Part shown: positions 32,830 to 43,478 of the stretch, one piece after another
Layout of the letters: every line of letters begins with the position of its first letter
Numbering within the stretch: position 1 is the first letter of the stretch
NCBI GenBank assembly: GCA_002337455.1
Contig: DDGC01000023.1
Location: 174,798-234,788, forward strand
From: Rhizobiales bacterium UBA1912
GTDB lineage: Bacteria > Pseudomonadota > Alphaproteobacteria > Rhizobiales > Devosiaceae
Direction of reading: 5' to 3'
DNA: 59,991 bases
Notes under the pieces: generated by a model
The model's database searches: none
What the model was told of the DNA's origin: nothing
Seen by the model: the letters and a program-made list of their open reading frames with translations, nothing else
Position numbers and translations under genes: made by a program

Positions 32830-35313
32830 ATGGTTTTGGCACTTATCGTCCTTAGCATCGTCGCGTTTCTGGTTCTGGCGATCCGCCAGTCCCCTCTGTG
32901 GCAGTGGGCGCTGGCCGCCGCGGCCATCGGGGTTCTTGCCATGATACGGCCCGATGACGGGCTGACGCTGTCGACCAGCATTGTTGGCTGGATATTCGCG
33001 CTGCTGCCGGCGGCCATACTGGGCCTTTTGGCGCTTCCGGCCATTCGGCAGATGGTTCTGACGGGCCCCGCCTATTCGATGGTCAAATCCATCCTGCCGC
33101 GCATTTCGCGGACCGAACAGGAGGCGCTCGACGCCGGGACTGTCGGCTGGGACGCCGAGATTTTCTCGGGGCGTCCGGTCTGGGACAGGCTGCTCGACAT
33201 TCGCAAGCCGGACCTCACTGAAGAAGAGCAGGCGTTTATCGACGGGCCATGCGAACAGGTCTGCGCCATGATCGACGATTGGGACACGCGCAACAACCGC
33301 ATGGATATGCCACCCGAAGTCTGGCAGTTCCTGAAAGACAAGGGCTTTCTGGGCATGCTCATCGGCAAGGAGCATGGGGGCTTAGGCTTTTCGGCGCAGG
33401 CCCAGAGCCAGGTGGTGTCCAAGATCGCCTCGCGCTCGATTGCTGCGGGTATTACCGTAATGGTGCCCAATTCGCTCGGGCCGGGTGAGTTGCTCGAAAA
33501 ATACGGGACGCCTGAGCAGCAGGGCAAATATCTCCACAGGCTCGCCAAGGGCCAGGAAGTTCCGTGCTTTGCGCTCACCGGCGCCCATGCCGGGTCCGAT
33601 GCTGCGGGCATGCGCGACGTTGGCGTGGTGACCTATGGCGAATATGACGGCAAACAGGTGCTCGGCGTACGCCTCTCCTGGGACAAGCGCTACATCACGC
33701 TCGCCCCGGTCGCGACCCTGCTCGGCGTGGCGTTCAACCTTTATGATCCTGACAATCATCTGGGCAAGGGCGAGGAAGTGGGTATCACGCTTGCTCTGGT
33801 TCCAGCAGATTATCCGGGCGTTGTCATCGGGCGGCGGCATTTGCCGGCACGCTCGGCGTTCATGAATGGGCCGACCTCGGGCAAGGACGTTTTCGTGCCC
33901 ATGGAATTTTTGATCGGCGGCACCGAATATGCCGGGCAGGGCTGGCGCATGCTCATGGAATGCCTTGCGACGGGCCGCGCCATTTCGCTGCCGGCCATCG
34001 GTACGGTTTCGATCAAGGCTGCCCTGCGCACTACATCGGCCTATGCGCGCATCCGCCGCCAGTTCGGCATTTCCATCGGCATGATGGAAGGGGTCGGCGA
34101 AGGTATGGCCCGGCTGGTCAAGTCGGCCTATCAGTTCGAGGCCTCGCGGGCCATGACGGCGGCAATCGTCGATGACGGGCAAAAGCCGGCGGTGATTTCA
34201 GCGGCGCTCAAATACCGTACGACCGAAGAAATGCGCGGGCGGGTCGACGATGCCATGGACATTCATGGCGGGCGAGCCGTTCAGGACGGGCCATCCAACT
34301 ATCTGTTTGCCGGCTATCAGACCATTCCCGTGGCGATCACTGTGGAAGGCGCCAACATTCTGACGCGGACGCTGATCACTTTCGCGCAGGGCGCGCTGCG
34401 GGCTCATCCTTATCTGCTCAAGGAAGTGCAATCGGCCCAGAATCCCGACAAGCGTCAGGGGCTCAAAGATTTCGATGCGGCCTTTTCGGGCCATATCGGG
34501 TTCATGCTGCGCAATATGACGGCGTCGTGGTGGCACAGTCTGACGTTCGGGCGGTTTGCCTCGAGCCCGGTCGAGCACGAACTCAAGGGCTGGTATCGCG
34601 AACTGCACCGATATTCGCAGAGCTTTGCGCTGGCGGGGGACTGGACCGTGGCCTTTCTGGGCGGCGATCTGAAGCGCAAGCAGATGCTGTCGGGCCGCAT
34701 GGCGGACGTGTTCTCGGACCTCTACCTGCTGTCCACAGCGCTCAAACGATTTGAGGATGACGGGCGGATGCCCGAGGATGTTGCGGTGATCAATGCGATT
34801 GCCCGCGACCGGATCGCCGCAATCGAAAAGGGGCTGGGGGAGGTTATCGACAATTTCCCCAACCCGTTCCTCAAGTTTGCGCTGGGCGCCTTTATCTTCC
34901 CGCTTGGACGCCGTGCGCGGCCATCGAGCGACCGGGAAAATTACCGGCTTGCCCGGTCGGTTCTGGGGCAGTCGGCGTTTCGCGACCGGTTGACACGCGG
35001 GGTCTATTTGACCTTCGATCCGGCGGATCGCACGGGCATGCTCGAAGATGCGCTGGTCAAGGTCGAGGCGGCGGCCGAGATCGAAAAGAAGTTCTTCCGT
35101 GCCATCAAGAAGGGCGAGATTGACCGGCGCCTCGATCGGGACGCCATAGAGGATGCCGTTTCCAAAGGTATTCTGACCGCGGAGGAAGCGCAGATCATGC
35201 GGGTGGCGGATGAGGCCACGGACAGGGTCATCAAGGTCGACGATTTTGCCGCCGACGCGCTGGCGCGCCCGGCCCAAAAACCGGAAAATGGATATACCGC
35301 GGCCGCCGAATAG
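32830..35313 (+). CDS. fadE: FadE-type acyl-CoA dehydrogenase
   Basis: 827 residues, similar to E. coli FadE (814). Two or three N-terminal transmembrane helices (about 1-75) precede the acyl-CoA dehydrogenase core (about 120-500), with CFALTGAHAGSDAAGM, LPAIGTVSIKAALRTTSAYARIRRQFG and AMDIHGGRAVQDGPSNYLFAGYQ, and a long C-terminal DUF1974 region. It performs the first oxidation of beta-oxidation at the membrane. The ATG at 32830 was preferred over 32794 because GGGGAGG lies 7 nt upstream. It leads the fadE-fadJ-fadI unit. Confidence 0.92.
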   Translation: MVLALIVLSIVAFLVLAIRQSPLWQWALAAAAIGVLAMIRPDDGLTLSTSIVGWIFALLPAAILGLLALPAIRQMVLTGPAYSMVKSILPRISRTEQEALDAGTVGWDAEIFSGRPVWDRLLDIRKPDLTEEEQAFIDGPCEQVCAMIDDWDTRNNRMDMPPEVWQFLKDKGFLGMLIGKEHGGLGFSAQAQSQVVSKIASRSIAAGITVMVPNSLGPGELLEKYGTPEQQGKYLHRLAKGQEVPCFALTGAHAGSDAAGMRDVGVVTYGEYDGKQVLGVRLSWDKRYITLAPVATLLGVAFNLYDPDNHLGKGEEVGITLALVPADYPGVVIGRRHLPARSAFMNGPTSGKDVFVPMEFLIGGTEYAGQGWRMLMECLATGRAISLPAIGTVSIKAALRTTSAYARIRRQFGISIGMMEGVGEGMARLVKSAYQFEASRAMTAAIVDDGQKPAVISAALKYRTTEEMRGRVDDAMDIHGGRAVQDGPSNYLFAGYQTIPVAITVEGANILTRTLITFAQGALRAHPYLLKEVQSAQNPDKRQGLKDFDAAFSGHIGFMLRNMTASWWHSLTFGRFASSPVEHELKGWYRELHRYSQSFALAGDWTVAFLGGDLKRKQMLSGRMADVFSDLYLLSTALKRFEDDGRMPEDVAVINAIARDRIAAIEKGLGEVIDNFPNPFLKFALGAFIFPLGRRARPSSDRENYRLARSVLGQSAFRDRLTRGVYLTFDPADRTGMLEDALVKVEAAAEIEKKFFRAIKKGEIDRRLDRDAIEDAVSKGILTAEEAQIMRVADEATDRVIKVDDFAADALARPAQKPENGYTAAAE

Positions 35314-35378
35314 GCGGTTGCGGACAAGTGTAATTTCACCCTTGTTCCGACCGAGAGAAAAACGAGAGGAGCCAAGCC

Positions 35379-37346
35379 TTGGCGCAAGCTGACACGCCGC
35401 AAACCCGACACTGGGACTTTTCAATCGATGTCGAGCAGATCGGCTGGCTGACGCTGGACGTTCAGGACAATTCGGTCAACGTGCTCAGCCGGGACGTGAT
35501 TGCCGAACTTGAAACACTGATCGGCCATATCGAACATCTCGGCCAGGCGGGCACCCTGACAGGTGTTGTCCTGCTTTCGGGAAAATCGGGCTTTATTGCA
35601 GGCGCCGACATTTCCGAATTCGACCAGATGAGCGATCCGGCCATTTTGCCCGAGGCACTCAAGCGCACCCACGCGGTGTTCCAGCGGATCGAGGATCTCA
35701 AGATCCCGTTCGTTTGCGGCATTTCGGGGTTCTGTGTGGGCGGCGGGTTGGAGCTCGCGCTGGCGTGTCACTACCGCATTGCGGTCAATGACGATGGGAC
35801 CAAGCTGGGTTTTCCGGAAGTCAATCTGGGGATTTTTCCCGGCTTTGCCGGAACCGGCCGTTCGATCCGCCAGGCCGGGCCGGTCGATGCGATGCAATTG
35901 ATGCTGACGGGCAAGATTCTGCGCGCCTCGCAGGCGCGCAAGCTTAATCTCGTCGACAAGTTGGTGCGCCACCCCGACATGTTGCGCTGGGAGGGCCGCA
36001 AGGCGGTGCTGTCCAAGCGCAATTCCGAGCCTGCGCCGTTCACCAAGCGTGCGATGGCCCTGGGGCCGATCCGCTCGCGGGTGGCCGACAGGATGCGCGA
36101 GGAAGCGGGCAAGAAGGCGCCGAAAAATCACTATCCGGCACCCTATGCGCTGATCGATCTGTTCGAGAAGTATGGCGACGATCCCAAAAAGATGATCGCC
36201 CATGAGATCGATTCCTTTGTGCCGCTGATGGCCTCGCCCACCGCGCAGAATCTGCGCCGGGTGTTCTTTTTGTCCGAAAGCCTGAAGCGCCTCGGGGTGA
36301 AGGGCAAGGACAAGCCCAAATTTACCCGCGTCCATGTGGTGGGCGCCGGCGTAATGGGCGGCGATATCGCCGCGTGGTGCGCCTATCGCGGCATGGCGGT
36401 GACTCTCCAGGACATGGATATGGACCGGATCAAACCGGCGCTGGACCGGGCGAAAAAGCTGTTCAAGAAACGCCTCAAGACCAAACAGGCCGTCGATGCC
36501 GCCATGGCGCGTATGGAAGCCGATGTCGAGGGCAAGGGCATCGCGCGGTGCGACGTCTTGATTGAAGCGGTGGTGGAAAAGCTCGAGGTCAAGCAGCAGA
36601 TATTTTCCAGTGCCGAAAAGCAATTGAAGCCCAACGCGATCATGGCGACCAATACCTCCTCGATCGAACTCGAGCGTATTGCCGAGGCGTTGGACAATCC
36701 CAACCGGCTGATCGGGCTGCATTTCTTCAACCCGGTGGCGCAGTTGCCGCTGGTCGAGGTGATCCGCTCGACGCTCAATGACGACGATGCGATCCGGCTC
36801 GGTGCATCGTTCGTTCTTGCCATCGGCAAGAGCCCGGTGGTGGTCAAGTCCAAGCCGGGGTTCCTCGTCAACCGCGCGCTCATGCCCTACATGCTCGAAG
36901 CCATCGACCGGGTGGAAAAGGGCGAAAGTCCCGAACAGCTCGATGCGGCGGCGGTTGCCTTCGGCATGCCCATGGGACCTATCGAATTGATGGACACCGT
37001 GGGCCTCGACGTCGGGGCATTCGTGGCCAAGGAATTGGGCCAGAAAGTGCCTGAGGACAGCAAGTTCGCGCGGCTGGTCGCCGCAGGAAAGCTGGGTCGC
37101 AAGAGCGGTCAGGGCTTTTACAAATGGGAGGATGGCAAGGCGCAAAAGGAAAAGGCGCCGGCCCATGCCAATCTCGAAGGGCTTGGGCGCGATCTGGTCC
37201 AGCCGCTTGTGGACACAGCAGAAGTTATCGTTTCCGAGGGCGTCGTTGAAAGCGCTGACATGGCCGATATCGGCATGATCCTGGGGACCGGCTTTGCGCC
37301 GTTCCTGGGCGGACCGCTCAAGGCACGTGAGGACGGAAGGGCATAA
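35379..37346 (+). CDS. fadJ: Bifunctional enoyl-CoA hydratase / 3-hydroxyacyl-CoA dehydrogenase
   Basis: 655 residues. The hydratase half (about 1-200) has SGFIAGADISEF, the oxyanion-hole GFCVGGGLELALACHYRIAV and PEVNLGIFPGFAG with both catalytic glutamates. The dehydrogenase half (about 308-655) has the NAD motif VVGAGVMGGDIAAWCA, NTSSIELERIAEAL and the catalytic histidine in GLHFFNPVAQLPLVEV. The TTG start at 35379 is supported by AGAGGAG at 7 nt; no suitable ATG fits. It lies between fadE and the thiolase gene (3-nt gap). FadB and FadJ cannot be told apart with certainty. Confidence 0.92.
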   Translation: MAQADTPQTRHWDFSIDVEQIGWLTLDVQDNSVNVLSRDVIAELETLIGHIEHLGQAGTLTGVVLLSGKSGFIAGADISEFDQMSDPAILPEALKRTHAVFQRIEDLKIPFVCGISGFCVGGGLELALACHYRIAVNDDGTKLGFPEVNLGIFPGFAGTGRSIRQAGPVDAMQLMLTGKILRASQARKLNLVDKLVRHPDMLRWEGRKAVLSKRNSEPAPFTKRAMALGPIRSRVADRMREEAGKKAPKNHYPAPYALIDLFEKYGDDPKKMIAHEIDSFVPLMASPTAQNLRRVFFLSESLKRLGVKGKDKPKFTRVHVVGAGVMGGDIAAWCAYRGMAVTLQDMDMDRIKPALDRAKKLFKKRLKTKQAVDAAMARMEADVEGKGIARCDVLIEAVVEKLEVKQQIFSSAEKQLKPNAIMATNTSSIELERIAEALDNPNRLIGLHFFNPVAQLPLVEVIRSTLNDDDAIRLGASFVLAIGKSPVVVKSKPGFLVNRALMPYMLEAIDRVEKGESPEQLDAAAVAFGMPMGPIELMDTVGLDVGAFVAKELGQKVPEDSKFARLVAAGKLGRKSGQGFYKWEDGKAQKEKAPAHANLEGLGRDLVQPLVDTAEVIVSEGVVESADMADIGMILGTGFAPFLGGPLKAREDGRA

Positions 37347-37349
37347 ATC

Positions 37350-38636
37350 ATGACTCAAACACTGCGTAAAGTCGCCATCGTAGGATCGGCGCGCATCCCG
37401 TTCTGCCGCGCCTACACCGGATACGAAAACGAATCCAACCTCTCGATGCTCTCGACGGCGATTGGCGGGCTGGCCGAGAAGTGCGGTCTGAAGGGCCAGA
37501 GAGTGGGGGAAGTGATGGCCGGGTCGGTCATCTCTCATTCGAAAGACTTCAATCTCGCGCGCGAGGCGTTGCTCGACGCGGGGCTGTCGCCGCAAACCCC
37601 GGGCACGACCATCCAGATCGCTTGCGGCACGTCATTGCAGGCGGCGCTAACGCTGGGGGCCAAGATCGCCACCGGGGAGATCGACAGCGGGATCGCTGCG
37701 GGGTCCGATACGGTTTCGGATAGTCCGGTGGTTCTGGGCCCGAAAATGCAAAAGCGGATGATCGCGATGTCACGGGCCCGGACGACAGGTGAGAAATTTT
37801 CCGCCTTCAAGGGGTTCAATTTCGGTGAGATTACGCCGGTTGCCCCCTCGACCCAGGAGCCGCGCACAGGGCTGTCGATGGGCGAGCACTGCGAATTGAT
37901 GGCCAAGCAATGGGGGATTTCGCGCGAGGCGCAGGATGTTCTTGCGTTGCGCAGCCACCAGAATGCGGCTTCTGCCTATGATGCCGGATTTCACGACGAT
38001 CTGATCGTGTCCTGCGCAGGCATCTACAAGGACAACAATGTCCGTCCCGATACCAGCCTCGAAAAAATGGCGACCATGAAGCCCGCTTTCGACAGGAAAT
38101 CGGGCAAGGGCACGCTGACGGCGGCCAATTCCACCCCCCTGACCGATGGAGCTTCGTCGGTGCTGCTGGCCAGCGAGGAGTGGGCGCGCGAACGCGGTCT
38201 GCCGATCCTGGGTTACCTCACCATGGGGGCTGTTTCGGCCAATGATTTTGCCCATGGCGACGGGCTGTTGATGGCGCCGACGATAGCGGTTTCCGACCTG
38301 ATGCGGAGGAGCGGGCTGAGCTTTGCCGATATCGACCTGTTTGAGCTGCACGAGGCCTTCGCCGCCCAGGTGCTCTGCACATTGGCCGCATGGGAAGATC
38401 CTGACTACAATCGGGCCGTTTTGGGGCGAGATGATCCGCTTGGAGCCGTTCCTGTGGATAAAATTAACGTGTTTGGCTCCTCTCTGGCATATGGTCATCC
38501 TTTTGCAGCCACGGGTGCGCGCATTTTGGGGATGACGGCCAAGATGTTGAATACACTTGAAAAAAAGCGTGCGCTGATTTCCGTGTGTACAGCCGGAGGT
38601 ATGGGCGTTGCCGCGATTGTGGAGAAAGCGTCTTAA
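37350..38636 (+). CDS. fadI: Acetyl-CoA acyltransferase (thiolase, FadI-like)
   Basis: 428 residues. Catalytic residues are visible: the nucleophilic cysteine in IQIACGTSLQAAL (near residue 91), the histidine in LFELHEAFAAQVL, GHPFAATGAR and the second cysteine in CTAGGMGVAAIVEK. Length fits FadI (about 436) better than FadA (about 390). It completes the beta-oxidation cycle by releasing acetyl-CoA. A perfect 13-bp hairpin follows the stop codon. Confidence 0.92.
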   Translation: MTQTLRKVAIVGSARIPFCRAYTGYENESNLSMLSTAIGGLAEKCGLKGQRVGEVMAGSVISHSKDFNLAREALLDAGLSPQTPGTTIQIACGTSLQAALTLGAKIATGEIDSGIAAGSDTVSDSPVVLGPKMQKRMIAMSRARTTGEKFSAFKGFNFGEITPVAPSTQEPRTGLSMGEHCELMAKQWGISREAQDVLALRSHQNAASAYDAGFHDDLIVSCAGIYKDNNVRPDTSLEKMATMKPAFDRKSGKGTLTAANSTPLTDGASSVLLASEEWARERGLPILGYLTMGAVSANDFAHGDGLLMAPTIAVSDLMRRSGLSFADIDLFELHEAFAAQVLCTLAAWEDPDYNRAVLGRDDPLGAVPVDKINVFGSSLAYGHPFAATGARILGMTAKMLNTLEKKRALISVCTAGGMGVAAIVEKAS

Positions 38637-38682
38637 TCAGTGCTTGTCAAAGCGGTTTGAGCAAGGATAGGCTCGCTGCCCA

Positions 38683-38713
38683 GATCAACGGGGAATGTTT
38701 TTCCCCGTTGATC
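38683..38713 (+). terminator. Strong terminator after fadI
   Basis: GATCAACGGGGAA pairs perfectly with TTCCCCGTTGATC (13 bp, loop TGTTT), followed by TTCGTTT. It separates the fad operon from the opp operon. Confidence 0.85.
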
Positions 38714-38801
38714 TTCGTTTGAGCTGTCCCGTTTCAAAAAAGAGGGCAGCCATGGGCTGGAAGCATCACAAACGTCCAAATATCAAAAGGAGACGACCAT
38801 T

Positions 38802-40421
38802 ATGACACGTACCACCAAGCTTTTGGCGGCGCTTGCCGCGACGACATTCCTCGTCGCGCCCGCCATGGCAGCAAATGTTCCGGACGGCGTAACGCTTGCC
38901 GAAGACCAGAGCTTCACCTACCGCGTTCTCGACGAGCACAGCTCGGTCGATCCTCAGATCGTCGAAGACGTTTCGGGCTCGGAAATCGTGCGCGACCTGT
39001 TCGAAGGCCTGCTGAGCCAGAATGCCGACGGTGAACTTGTTGGTGGCGTTGCGATCGAGTGGGGCGCCAACGAAGACAATACCGAGTGGACCTTCACCCT
39101 GCGTGACGACGCCATGTGGTCGGACGGAACACCCGTCACTGCTGGCGATTTCGTTTATGCCTGGCAGCGCCTGGTCAATCCTGAGCTTGCTTCGCCCTAC
39201 GCATGGTTCGGCGAATTGATGTCGATCGAAAATGCCGGCGCCATCATTGCTGGCGAAATGGAGCCTTCCGAGCTTGGCGTGGAAGCCGTCGATGATCACA
39301 CCCTGGTCGTCCACTTGAGCGATCCGCTTCCCTATTTCGCCGCCATGACCACGCACGCTTCGACCTTCCCTTCCCCGAGCTGGGTGATCGAAGAGCATGG
39401 TGACCAGTGGACCCGTCCGGAAAATATCGTCACCAACGGTGCTTACACGCTGTCCGAGCACGTTCCGCAGGAACGTTCGGTCCGCGTCAAGTCCGACACC
39501 TATTGGGATGCGGAAAACACCGTTCTTGAAACCGTCACCGCCCTGATCATCAACGATGAAAACCAGGCACTGACCCGTTTCCTCGCCGGTGAACTCGATC
39601 GTACGGAAATCCCGACCGGCGAATATCCGCGCCTGGCCGAGGAATATCCCGACACCGCGATTTCCTTCCCGCGCCTGTGCACTTACTACTACAACATCAA
39701 CCTGCGCGACGCCGGTCCTGAGGCCCTCAAGGACGTCAATGTCCGCAAGGCCCTGGCCTATGCAATCGACCGCAACGTCATCACCGACCAGATCCTGCAG
39801 GGCGGCCAGATCCCGGCTTACACCTTTACCCCGGGCTCCACGGCCAACTTCGAAGTGCCCTCGGTTCCGTTTGGCGAAATGACCCAGGCAGAGCGTGATG
39901 AAATGGCCGTCCAGCTTCTCGAAGAAGCCGGCTACGGTTCGGACAATCCGCTCGAACTTTCGATCCTTTACAACACCGACGAAGCGCACCGTGAACTGGC
40001 CACTGTCATCGCTCAGATGTGGCAGCAGAAGCTCGGCGTACAGACCACGCTCGACAACATGGAATGGAACACGTTCCTTGACGCGCGTGGCAATGGCGAT
40101 TTCGAAGTCGCCCGTGCCGGCTGGTGCGGTGACTACAACGAAGCCTCGACCTTCCTCGATCTGATGGATACCGATTCGGGCTACAACGACTCCGCTTACA
40201 GCAATTCTGAGGTCGACGACCTTCTGGCTGAAGCCAAGACGATGTCCGATCCGAGCGAGAACTACACGCAGATCGAGCAGATCATCGCCGAGGACATGCC
40301 TGTCCTTCCGCTCTACCACTATGCCGGCGTCTACATGCTGAATCCGCAGATTCAGGAATGGCCCGTCAATAACGTCGAGCAGAACTGGTACTCCAAGGAC
40401 CTTTATCGGGTCGCCGAGTAA
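38802..40421 (+). CDS. oppA: OppA, periplasmic oligopeptide-binding protein
   Basis: 539 residues with a signal peptide (cleavage after PAMA-A near residue 22) and extended similarity to E. coli OppA: IVRDLFEGLLSQNADGE, MWSDGTPVTAGDFVYAWQRL, NIVTNGAYTLSEH, LCTYYYNIN and ARAGWCGDYNEASTFLDLM. It binds oligopeptides of mixed sequence and passes them to OppBCDF. AGGAG precedes the ATG. A hairpin follows before oppB, which usually gives the binding protein a higher level than the membrane components. Confidence 0.94.
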   Translation: MTRTTKLLAALAATTFLVAPAMAANVPDGVTLAEDQSFTYRVLDEHSSVDPQIVEDVSGSEIVRDLFEGLLSQNADGELVGGVAIEWGANEDNTEWTFTLRDDAMWSDGTPVTAGDFVYAWQRLVNPELASPYAWFGELMSIENAGAIIAGEMEPSELGVEAVDDHTLVVHLSDPLPYFAAMTTHASTFPSPSWVIEEHGDQWTRPENIVTNGAYTLSEHVPQERSVRVKSDTYWDAENTVLETVTALIINDENQALTRFLAGELDRTEIPTGEYPRLAEEYPDTAISFPRLCTYYYNINLRDAGPEALKDVNVRKALAYAIDRNVITDQILQGGQIPAYTFTPGSTANFEVPSVPFGEMTQAERDEMAVQLLEEAGYGSDNPLELSILYNTDEAHRELATVIAQMWQQKLGVQTTLDNMEWNTFLDARGNGDFEVARAGWCGDYNEASTFLDLMDTDSGYNDSAYSNSEVDDLLAEAKTMSDPSENYTQIEQIIAEDMPVLPLYHYAGVYMLNPQIQEWPVNNVEQNWYSKDLYRVAE

Positions 40422-40435
40422 TCAGGCCAATCACA

Positions 40436-40464
40436 GGCGTTCCGCACCCCGCGTGCGGGACGCC
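40436..40464 (+). terminator. Partial terminator / mRNA-stabilising hairpin between oppA and oppB
   Basis: GGCGTTCCGCAC and GTGCGGGACGCC form a 12-bp stem (one G-T pair) around CCCGC, followed by CCCTTTT. Position directly after the binding-protein gene suits differential expression. Confidence 0.65.
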
Positions 40465-40587
40465 CCCTTTTCGGGGTAAAGAAATGACAGGGCGCCGCCT
40501 CACACGCGCCTTTGCACCAATATTGCAAAGCGCTGTTTTCCGCTTCGTCGGACCCTCGGCTGCGTCATGCGCGCACGGACTTTCGAC

Positions 40588-41511
40588 ATGTTGAAATACA
40601 TCCTCAAGCGCCTCGGGGTCGCCATTCCGACGCTGTTGCTTTTGATTATCTTTTCGTTCGTTCTGATGCGGCTGGCCCCGGGCGGGCCTTTCAATTCCGA
40701 ACGCCCGCTCCCGCCGCAGGTGCTGGCCAATATCGAAGCCAAGTTTGGCCTCGACCAGCCCTGGCATCTGCAGCTCTGGGAATACATGGTCGGGATCATA
40801 ACCCGTTTCGATTTCGGCCCGTCCTTTGCTTACACGGACCGCACGGTCAACGATATCATCGCGCAGGGCTTCCCGGTTACGCTGACCTATGGGACGTGGT
40901 CGTTTGTGCTCGCCGTGCTTTTCGGCTGTTCGCTCGGCGTTGCTGCTGCGGTGCGTCACAATTCCTGGCTCGACTACTTCTCCGTTGGCACGTCCATCGG
41001 CGCCCAGGTGTTGCCCAACTTCGTGATGGCGCCAATTCTGGTCATCGTGTTTACCCTCTGGCTGCGCTGGCTGCCTGGCGGCGGCTGGAATGGCGGGCAA
41101 TGGAACTACGTCATCATGCCGGTTATCGCACTGGGCACGAGCTACATGGCGTCCATCGCCCGTATCACGCGTTCCTCGATGCTCGAAGTGCTCAATTCCA
41201 ACTTCATCCGCACGGCGCGCGCCAAGGGCATGCCGGCCCACCATGTCATCCTCAGACATGCGCTCAAGCCGGCGCTGATGCCGCTGTTGTCCTATCTCGG
41301 CCCGGCCTTTGTGGGCATGGTCACCGGTTCGGTGATTATCGACGTCTATTTCTCCACGGGCGGCATCGGGCAACTCTTCACCAATTCGGCCTTCAACCGG
41401 GACTATTCGGTCATCATGGGCATCACGATCCTGTTGGGCACGCTGACCATCATGTTCAACCTGATCGTGGACATACTCTATGCGTGGATCGACCCACGCA
41501 TCCGCTACTAG
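40588..41511 (+). CDS. oppB: OppB, oligopeptide ABC permease
   Basis: 307 residues with six transmembrane helices. The N terminus MLKYILKRLGVAIPTLLLL and then RLAPGGPFNSERPLPPQV are almost those of E. coli OppB (306 residues). The EAA loop (ARAKGMPAHHVILRHALKPALMPLLS) contacts the ATPases. The start at 40588 was chosen by this match; an in-frame ATG lies 21 nt upstream. Confidence 0.94.
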   Translation: MLKYILKRLGVAIPTLLLLIIFSFVLMRLAPGGPFNSERPLPPQVLANIEAKFGLDQPWHLQLWEYMVGIITRFDFGPSFAYTDRTVNDIIAQGFPVTLTYGTWSFVLAVLFGCSLGVAAAVRHNSWLDYFSVGTSIGAQVLPNFVMAPILVIVFTLWLRWLPGGGWNGGQWNYVIMPVIALGTSYMASIARITRSSMLEVLNSNFIRTARAKGMPAHHVILRHALKPALMPLLSYLGPAFVGMVTGSVIIDVYFSTGGIGQLFTNSAFNRDYSVIMGITILLGTLTIMFNLIVDILYAWIDPRIRY

Positions 41512-41521
41512 GAGGCCGATC

Positions 41522-42466
41522 ATGGTATTAAGGCCAGTAAGGGTTGAGGCTTCGGCCGATCCCATCGATGTCGATGACGCCAATTATGAAGTTTCTGCCA
41601 AGGGCCGCTCCCTGTGGGCGGATGCGGCGGGGCGTTTTTTCAGGCACGCTCCGTCTGTCGTCAGCCTCGTTGTCCTGATCCTCGTGGCGCTCTTTGCGTT
41701 CACCGGGCATTTCTTCGCTGCATGGTCCAACGAGGAAATCGATTGGTCGGTGCTGGGCAATGTGCGTATCGCAGGCGTGCCTTCGCTGGAGTCGGGGCAC
41801 TATTTCGGAACCGACGACCTGGGGCGCGATCTTTTCTCACGCGTGGTCCAGGGTAGCCAGATCTCGCTGATGGTCGGGTTCGTGGGGGCCGGGATTGCCG
41901 TGGTCGTAGGCACGTTCTATGGTGCGGTGGCCGGCTATTTCGGTGGTCGCATCGATTCCATCATGATGCGGATCGTCGATATCCTGCTTTCGATCCCCTA
42001 CATGTTCGTGCTGATCCTGCTGCTCGTTGTGTTCGGTCGTTCGATCACCATGCTTTATGTGGGTATCGGGCTGCTCTCGTGGCTGGACATGTCGCGTATC
42101 GTGCGCGGGCAGACGCTATCGCTCAAGGAAAAGGAATTCGTTGAAGCGGCACGGGCCGGTGGCGCCGGGCACTTCACGATCATCTTTAGGCACATCGTGC
42201 CCAACCTAATGGGCATCGTGGTGGTCTATGCCACGCTTCTGGTGCCGCAGATGATCCTGACCGAGAGCTTTATTTCCTTCCTTGGGCTTGGTGTCCAGGA
42301 GCCTCTGACCTCCTGGGGTGCCCTGATTTCCCAGGGCGCGGGCACTGTGATGTACGGAACGCTGTGGCAGTTGTTGTTCCCGCTGTTCTTCTTCGTCGTC
42401 ACCCTGTTCAGCTTCTACTTCATCGGCGACGGTCTGCGCGATGCGCTCGACCCGCGTGACCGGTGA
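41522..42466 (+). CDS. oppC: OppC, oligopeptide ABC permease
   Basis: 314 residues: a cytoplasmic N-terminal extension, a first helix (about 45-65), an ABC-permease core with GHYFGTDDLGRDLFSRVVQG, and the EAA loop EAARAGGAGHFTIIFRHIVPNLMG. It pairs with OppB to form the channel. AGGAGG lies 6 nt before the ATG, 10 nt after the oppB stop. Confidence 0.94.
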   Translation: MVLRPVRVEASADPIDVDDANYEVSAKGRSLWADAAGRFFRHAPSVVSLVVLILVALFAFTGHFFAAWSNEEIDWSVLGNVRIAGVPSLESGHYFGTDDLGRDLFSRVVQGSQISLMVGFVGAGIAVVVGTFYGAVAGYFGGRIDSIMMRIVDILLSIPYMFVLILLLVVFGRSITMLYVGIGLLSWLDMSRIVRGQTLSLKEKEFVEAARAGGAGHFTIIFRHIVPNLMGIVVVYATLLVPQMILTESFISFLGLGVQEPLTSWGALISQGAGTVMYGTLWQLLFPLFFFVVTLFSFYFIGDGLRDALDPRDR

Positions 42467-42479
42467 GGAAAGGACGATC

Positions 42480-43474
<995 letters not shown>

Positions 43475-43478
<4 letters not shown>

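Noticed and set aside
35421..37595. A 724-residue minus-strand frame opposite fadJ
   Set aside because: It lies antisense to a gene with all catalytic motifs, is rich in H, R and Q and has no recognisable domain; long antisense frames are common in GC-rich DNA.
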